Positions 29,848 to 34,529 of a DNA stretch of 34,529 nt are shown piece by piece. Position numbers and translations under genes: made by a program. The stretch lies in assembly GCA_017561085.1 (NCBI GenBank), contig JAFZDQ010000105.1, positions 1 to 34,529 on the forward strand. Direction: 5' to 3'. The notes beneath the pieces are model-generated. The model saw only the letters and a list, made by a program, of their open reading frames with translations. It was not told where the DNA came from and ran no database searches. This DNA is from Lachnospiraceae bacterium. Its GTDB lineage: Bacteria; Bacillota; Clostridia; Lachnospirales; Lachnospiraceae. Position 1 is the stretch's first letter; each line of letters starts with the position of its first letter.

Positions 29848-32211
29848 ATGAACGAAAAACTGATGAATAAGTTGAAGGAAATAAAGGAGAAGAAGTCTTC
29901 TGAAAAGCCGGCAGAAGAAAAGGTTGCTAAAGAAAAACCTATTAAGGAAAAGAAAATTAGCATAAAGAAGGTGAACGATATTGCTGCACCGGAAAAAACT
30001 GCGAAGGATGCGGGTGAAAAAGTGCCCGTTAAAGAAGTTTTGAAGAATGCGGCTGATAAGGCGAAGTTTCTTTTTGATAAGGCGAAAGGCTGGGGGGCCA
30101 AATTGTCCAAAGAACCGAAAGATGCGAAAGAGAAAAAACCTGTAAGCAAATTTGTGGTACAGTTATTCAGCATCCGTAATAAGATTTTTGTGTGCTTTTT
30201 GATTCCTATTATTTTCATGATTGTTGTAGGTACGGTGGCTTATAATAAGGCTGCTGAAGGTATGCAGGAGAAGTATCAGGAATCTACCCTGCAGACAATT
30301 AACATGGTAAATGAATACATAGAATTAAACAGTTCGTTTATTGCGACTGAAACCATGAAGTATGCTTTTGATGACGGAATCCATAAGTATGCATTTGATA
30401 TGATTTCTGATTTGGCAGAACAGAAGGAAGTGGTAAGTTCTACCAAGAAGAATTTCCAGTCCACACAAAAGACCAATGAATTAATCAGTAACTTCCATAT
30501 GATTCCTCCGGCAGGTGCAAATGTAATTACCACGAAGACGGCAGCCAGTGTAGGTGCGGAAACAGATGGTTTTTACAATGAATACCTGGCAAGTACCGAA
30601 ATGGACGGAAAGACACCCAGACGTTGGATTGACAGCCATGCCCTTTTGGATGAAAAATTGGGAGTGGATGAAGATGATTATATCATGGCTTATCAGTTAC
30701 AGTCCAATAAGCAGAGTTTTATCATGGTAGTGGATATTGCTTCCGAAGGTATTGAGAATCTGCTTAAGAATATGGATTTGGGCGAAGGCAGTATTATCGG
30801 TTTTGTTACCGCAAACGGACGTGAACTTTTACTTGAATCAGTAGGTGAAGGAAAAGAGAGCGTGCTTACGGAAGGCGAAAAGGTATTCTTCGGTCAGGAA
30901 TTCTTCACACCCATTAATGAAGAAGATAACATGAGCGGTTACCAGGAAGTGAAGTTTAAAGGCGAAAAATATCTGTTCCTTTACAAGAGAAGTGATTCCA
31001 ATCATGCAACCATTTGTGCGCTGGTACCTATGGAAGTTGTAACCGGACAGGCTGAATCCATTAAGTCCATTACCGTGAAACTTGTTCTTCTTGCAATTGT
31101 TATTGCAGCGTTAATCGGTATCTGGATTGCGGCAGGAATTACCGGAAATATGAAGCGTATTTCCCGCAGATTCGGCGAAGTTGCTAAGGGTGACCTTACC
31201 GTTAAAGTAACAGCCAAAGGTAAAGACGAATTTAATCAGTTGGCAGCATCTGCTACTGATATGATCTATAACAATAAGAAACTGGTTTCAAAGGTTAACC
31301 GTTCTACGGATGAACTGGCAGGCTCCGCACAGGAAGTTAAGGATGCATCCTTTATCATCAGTGACTACTCCGAAGATATTACGGCAGCAATCAGCGGTAT
31401 CAACGAAGGTATGCAGAAGCAGTCTGAATATGCACAGTTCTGTGTAGAAAAGACCTCCGCACTTTCCGATGATATGCAGGAAGTAAGTAATACCGTAGAT
31501 AGAGTAGAAACCCTCGTCAGAGCAACTGAGAAGATGATTGCCGATGGTATGAGCATGGTACAGGTACTTGGCGAACGTGCACAGGAAACTACAGCAATTA
31601 CCGCACAGGTAGGCGACAATATCGATGCCCTGAAGAAAGAAACAGGACTGATTAACCAGTTCGTTGAAACCATTGCAGGTATTTCCCAGCAGACCAACCT
31701 GTTATCCTTAAATGCTTCCATCGAAGCGGCAAGAGCCGGAGACGCAGGACGCGGATTCGCGGTAGTAGCAGAAGAAATCCGTAAACTGGCTGATGATTCT
31801 GCAAAGGCAGCACATGAAATCCAGAATAACGTGAAGCTGATTTCTAACCGTACCAAGAGCACTGTTGAAAATGCGAAGCAGGCAGAACAGATGGTAGCGC
31901 TTCAGACAGAAGTGGTTGAAAAGGTAGTAAGCATCTTCGAGGAAATGAATGTACAGATGAACAATCTGGTACAGGGGCTTAAGGATATCGTTTCCAGCAC
32001 AGAAAAGGCAGACTCTGAAAGAGAAGAAACCTTGAAGTCCGTGAAGAATATTTCCGGTATCATTGAAGAAAACGCTGAAAACGTCAGAGCGGTGAACGGT
32101 GTTACCGAAAAATTACAGCAGAATGTTGAAAATCTGAACCGTATTTCCGGAATTCTGAGCCAGAATATGGAAGAACTGAAAGGTGAAATTTCCGCATTTA
32201 AGACAGAGTAA
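29848..32211 (+). CDS. Methyl-accepting chemotaxis protein with Lys-rich N-terminal extension
   Basis: A 787-residue chemoreceptor. Unusually, residues 1-108 before the first membrane helix are highly charged, with repeated Lys, Glu, Ala and Pro, and should lie in the cytoplasm. Helix 1 is at about 112-131, the extracellular ligand domain at 132-405, helix 2 at about 411-432, and a HAMP domain follows ([18 protein letters not shown]). The signalling hairpin tip is at about 612-650, with [35 protein letters not shown]. There is no C-terminal CheR-tethering pentapeptide. It signals to CheA/CheW and so to the flagellar motor. AGGAGG precedes the ATG. Standing beside the sugar locus, it may sense plant sugars, but the ligand is not readable. 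Confidence 0.94.
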   Translation: MNEKLMNKLKEIKEKKSSEKPAEEKVAKEKPIKEKKISIKKVNDIAAPEKTAKDAGEKVPVKEVLKNAADKAKFLFDKAKGWGAKLSKEPKDAKEKKPVSKFVVQLFSIRNKIFVCFLIPIIFMIVVGTVAYNKAAEGMQEKYQESTLQTINMVNEYIELNSSFIATETMKYAFDDGIHKYAFDMISDLAEQKEVVSSTKKNFQSTQKTNELISNFHMIPPAGANVITTKTAASVGAETDGFYNEYLASTEMDGKTPRRWIDSHALLDEKLGVDEDDYIMAYQLQSNKQSFIMVVDIASEGIENLLKNMDLGEGSIIGFVTANGRELLLESVGEGKESVLTEGEKVFFGQEFFTPINEEDNMSGYQEVKFKGEKYLFLYKRSDSNHATICALVPMEVVTGQAESIKSITVKLVLLAIVIAALIGIWIAAGITGNMKRISRRFGEVAKGDLTVKVTAKGKDEFNQLAASATDMIYNNKKLVSKVNRSTDELAGSAQEVKDASFIISDYSEDITAAISGINEGMQKQSEYAQFCVEKTSALSDDMQEVSNTVDRVETLVRATEKMIADGMSMVQVLGERAQETTAITAQVGDNIDALKKETGLINQFVETIAGISQQTNLLSLNASIEAARAGDAGRGFAVVAEEIRKLADDSAKAAHEIQNNVKLISNRTKSTVENAKQAEQMVALQTEVVEKVVSIFEEMNVQMNNLVQGLKDIVSSTEKADSEREETLKSVKNISGIIEENAENVRAVNGVTEKLQQNVENLNRISGILSQNMEELKGEISAFKTE

Positions 32212-32249
32212 AGTGACTGAAATAGCAGTATATTTAACGGAATAAACGA

Positions 32250-32286
32250 AATGCCGTCCGTAGGAAAACGGGCGGCATTGTTTTTT
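32250..32286 (+). terminator. Terminator after the chemoreceptor
   Basis: AATGCCGTCCGT (32250-32261) pairs with ACGGGCGGCATT (32268-32279), 12 bp with one G-T pair, loop of six, then G and six T residues. Confidence 0.92.
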
Positions 32287-32311
32287 CTTTTTAGAAAATT
32301 GCAGACACCAC

Positions 32312-32340
32312 TTGAGAGAATACAATATTTATGCTAAAAT
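32312..32340 (+). promoter_or_regulatory. Promoter of the GGDEF gene
   Basis: TTGAGA at 32312-32317, 17-base spacer, TAAAAT at 32335-32340, giving a leader of about 50 bases. Confidence 0.7.
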
Positions 32341-32397
32341 AATTACAACTATCGAATAAAGCTGGAATTATATAAATTTTTATTTGTGGGGCCGGAA

Positions 32398-34242
32398 ATG
32401 AGAAAAAAGATTCTGATGTTATGTAGCGTATGGCATGGAAATTATATTGATTGCCTGCTAAGAGGAATTCGAAAAAGAATAGAGAATGAAGAAGTGGAAG
32501 TACACGTATTTATGGTGTACGATGCTTTGTCTGATTCGGAATTTCTGATGAAAGAACAGGAAATTTTTGAATTGGCGGATATTTCTAATTATGACGGTGT
32601 TTTGGTAGCTGTTAACAGCGTGGGAAATGTGGCGCTGGTAGAGGAAAAACTGCGTGAATACCGGAAGAGCGGTAAGAAGATTCTGAGTATTGACCAGAAG
32701 TATGAAGGCGCTTCTTTTGCAGGTATTGATAACTATCAGATTTTCTACGAGATGGTTGAACACATGGTGACAGAGCATGATTGTAAGGTGTTTAACTATT
32801 TAGGCGGTCCGGCAGAACATGAAGAGAACAAAGAGAGATACAGGGCTTTTTGTGAATGTTTACAGAAGCATGGTATTCCCGTTGATGAAAAACGGGTATG
32901 CCATAAGAGTTTCCTAAACAGTGATGGTATTGCTGCATATGAGGAATGGAAGGCAGAGGGCCTTCATTTGCCGGATGTAGTGATGTGTGCAAACGATTAT
33001 ATGGCACTTGGTTATTTGAGTGCAGCAGAGGCGGACGGATATCAGCCTCCTATAGATTATAGAATTGCCGGTTTTGATAATTTTGAAGAAGGTCAGTTTT
33101 ATAGTCCCTCTCTTACCAGTGTGAACCGTAACTGGGAGAAACTGGGATACGACAGTATTGATAAATTGTTGCAATTAGGAGAAGGAACCGTAGAAATGGG
33201 CGAGTTTTTCTCCCCCGGTAAGCTGGCGTTGAATGAAAGCTGCGGCTGCGGACTGGACAAACGTGATGTCCGCAAGGACCTTCAGAACGTATATCGTGAG
33301 AAACGTTACGAAGAGCGTTTGGAAGTAAGACAGCGAATGAACAGAGAATTACTTTGCAGTAGTGGAAGTATCGAGGAACTGCAAAAGAATCTCCATGAAA
33401 GTTACAATCTTTTGGGCGGTATGGATATGGTGCTTTGCCTGGAAGGCCATCTGTTCTGGGACAATTATGACCCGGATGCGGAAGGCGGAAAGACCATGGT
33501 TGCTGTCAGCTTAAACGGCCGGAAGGAATTAACCACCAGTGACTTTTTTGCGCCCCATGAGCTGTTACAGGGTACGGATGATAAAGTGATTGTTTATACA
33601 TCCTTGCATTTTGGCAGTGATTCCTACGGTTTTTGTATTGCGGTACATCAGGATAACTTCCTGCAGAATAATTTCTACAGAACCTTTAAGGATACCATGG
33701 GCCTTGCCCTTGAGAATATCCGTCAGAGAGAGGAACTACGTCGTGTAAACCAGCGGCTGCAGGAACTTTATGTACAGGATCCGCTTACCGGTTTGTATAA
33801 CCGTTCCGGCTATGTGACCTTTGCGGAAGAATATTTCACGAAGCATTGCGGAGAGGTATTCCTTGCATATGTGGATGTGGATAATCTGAAGGTGATTAAT
33901 GATAATTATGACCATTCCATGGGGGATAAGGCGATTATCGGGGTTGCACGTGCAATCCGTGAAGTCTTTGCCGGTGATAATATCCATGTACGAATGGGTG
34001 GCGATGAATTCCTGGTTCTTGGCGGTTATCTGACAGATGAAGAACTCCTTCATAAAGCAGAGGAAATCCGCGAGTATTTAGAGAACTACAGCGATGAAGA
34101 GGAACTTCCTTTTGTGCTTCGGGCAAGTGTCGGACATGTAAACAATTCAGATGCGGAAGAATCTTTGGAAGCTCTGGTGAAGAGAGCGGATGATAAGATG
34201 TACGAAGTGAAACAGAAACGTAAAACCAAGAGCATCAGATAG
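32398..34242 (+). CDS. LacI-type ligand-binding domain fused to GGDEF diguanylate cyclase
   Basis: A 614-residue cytoplasmic fusion. Residues 1-280 have the fold of LacI/periplasmic sugar-binding domains (MRKKILML start, NYDGVLVAVNS, ANDYMALGYLSAAEADGY, YRIAGFDNFEEG), but with no helix-turn-helix in front. A middle region (about 310-445) looks GAF-like, then a short coiled coil leads to the GGDEF domain (about 455-610: DPLTGLYNRSGY and the intact GGDEF at 534-538). GGDEF enzymes make cyclic di-GMP. The RxxD inhibitory site expected five residues upstream is absent, so product inhibition at that site is unlikely. The ATG at 32398 is chosen because it begins the first beta strand; a GTG at 32386 in frame has no ribosome site. 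Inferred: it couples an intracellular small molecule, probably a sugar, to cyclic di-GMP. Confidence 0.92.
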   Translation: MRKKILMLCSVWHGNYIDCLLRGIRKRIENEEVEVHVFMVYDALSDSEFLMKEQEIFELADISNYDGVLVAVNSVGNVALVEEKLREYRKSGKKILSIDQKYEGASFAGIDNYQIFYEMVEHMVTEHDCKVFNYLGGPAEHEENKERYRAFCECLQKHGIPVDEKRVCHKSFLNSDGIAAYEEWKAEGLHLPDVVMCANDYMALGYLSAAEADGYQPPIDYRIAGFDNFEEGQFYSPSLTSVNRNWEKLGYDSIDKLLQLGEGTVEMGEFFSPGKLALNESCGCGLDKRDVRKDLQNVYREKRYEERLEVRQRMNRELLCSSGSIEELQKNLHESYNLLGGMDMVLCLEGHLFWDNYDPDAEGGKTMVAVSLNGRKELTTSDFFAPHELLQGTDDKVIVYTSLHFGSDSYGFCIAVHQDNFLQNNFYRTFKDTMGLALENIRQREELRRVNQRLQELYVQDPLTGLYNRSGYVTFAEEYFTKHCGEVFLAYVDVDNLKVINDNYDHSMGDKAIIGVARAIREVFAGDNIHVRMGGDEFLVLGGYLTDEELLHKAEEIREYLENYSDEEELPFVLRASVGHVNNSDAEESLEALVKRADDKMYEVKQKRKTKSIR

Positions 34243-34281
34243 TAGATATTTGTAATAAATCAATAAGAATGAAGAATAAAT

Positions 34282-34310
34282 AAAACCCGCACACTGTGCG
34301 GGTTTTATGT
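34282..34310. terminator. Bidirectional terminator
   Basis: AAAACCCGCAC (34282-34292) and GTGCGGGTTTT (34296-34306), perfect 11-bp stem with a 3-base loop. A and T runs flank it on both sides, so it can serve the GGDEF gene and the minus-strand gene that ends at 34361. Confidence 0.9.
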
Positions 34311-34360
34311 TTTGATTTTTTGTATTTCTTGTGTTTTGTGATTTTATTGATTGTATTTGT

Positions 34361-34528
34361 TTATTCGCCCCAGTTCCATTCGGAATCCCCTTCGTCTGCG
34401 GGTTCTTCAGGGGGCATATGCTTGTCAAAAACTTTACGGTAGTAATAGGAATAAAGAAGTGCCATAGCTGCAAAACCAAAAAACATATAAAGGCTTAATA
34501 ACGGTACCAATAAGGAAGGGAAACGTCC
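34361..34528 (-). CDS. C-terminal end of a membrane protein, cut by the window edge
   Basis: On the minus strand an open frame enters from the window edge and ends at TAA (34363-34361), giving 55 residues. It begins with a hydrophobic segment (LLVPLLSLYMFFGFAAMALLY), predicted as one membrane helix, followed by a short basic stretch (YYRKVFDK) and an acidic tail ending EGDSEWNWGE. This is the pattern of a last membrane helix with a cytoplasmic tail. I do not recognise the family. The shared bidirectional terminator lies directly downstream of it, which supports a real gene end. Confidence 0.6.
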   Translation of the reverse strand, partial: GRFPSLLVPLLSLYMFFGFAAMALLYSYYYRKVFDKHMPPEEPADEGDSEWNWGE

Positions 34529-34529
34529 C

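Noticed and set aside
32386-32397. A GTG start adding four codons to the GGDEF protein
   Set aside because: No ribosome site in front; the ATG at 32398 begins the first beta strand of the binding fold.

Overview
The window looks like the chromosome of a Gram-positive anaerobe of the class Clostridia, most likely a plant-fibre-degrading gut or rumen member of the Lachnospiraceae. The reasons are strong AGGAGG-type ribosome sites, YesM/YesN-type two-component regulation, an Ala/Glu/Pro-rich lipoprotein solute-binding protein, a clostridial Csp-type subtilisin relative, and a xylo-oligosaccharide enzyme set without signal peptides. The genus cannot be fixed from the sequence alone. I see no tRNA, rRNA, CRISPR array, transposase or prophage genes.

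Layout. (1) 1-2687: the C-terminal three quarters of a ClpX-like unfoldase (cut by the window edge), then a subtilisin-fold protein whose nucleophile serine and oxyanion asparagine are both replaced, so it is probably a pseudoprotease. (2) 2782-9395: a two-gene operon of a GH115 alpha-glucuronidase and a 1221-residue GH2 enzyme that carries two in-frame tandem-repeat expansions. (3) 9400-10645: an AT-rich islet with a strong promoter, a compact structured RNA ending in a perfect intrinsic terminator, and a DUF3800 gene; a three-helix membrane protein converges on it. (4) 10893-12840: two aromatic amino-acid genes, DAHP synthase and prephenate dehydrogenase. (5) 12964-27031: the main uronylated xylo-oligosaccharide locus. 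A divergent AraC regulator faces GH3, GH67 alpha-glucuronidase and GH8 exo-oligoxylanase, followed by a YesM/YesN sensor-regulator pair, a lipoprotein binding protein and two LplB/YtcP-type permeases. (6) 27032-29682: a chain of hairpins, an LspA-like protein, and a self-contained GntR/ATPase/permease operon with an obvious operator. (7) 29848-34242: a chemoreceptor with a lysine-rich cytoplasmic N-terminal extension, and a sugar-binding-fold/GGDEF fusion that lacks a DNA-binding domain. (8) The tail of a membrane protein on the minus strand closes the window.

How it fits together. None of the five glycoside hydrolases has a signal peptide. The model is therefore import of glucuronic-acid-decorated xylo-oligosaccharides by the ABC transporter, followed by cytoplasmic removal of the glucuronic acid (GH67, GH115), trimming of xylose from the reducing end (GH8) and non-reducing end (GH3), and removal of another substituent (GH2). 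This resembles the aldouronate-utilization loci known from Paenibacillus, but with GH8, GH3 and GH115 in place of the usual GH10 and GH43. The chemoreceptor and the ligand-sensing diguanylate cyclase next door may tie sugar availability to motility, but that is inference.

The most interesting item is the RNA plus DUF3800 module at 9402-10309. Its order of promoter, structured RNA, terminator and protein gene resembles type III toxin-antitoxin loci, and DUF3800 genes are known to sit beside structured RNAs of unknown function. The pseudoprotease beside the divergent ClpX is second.
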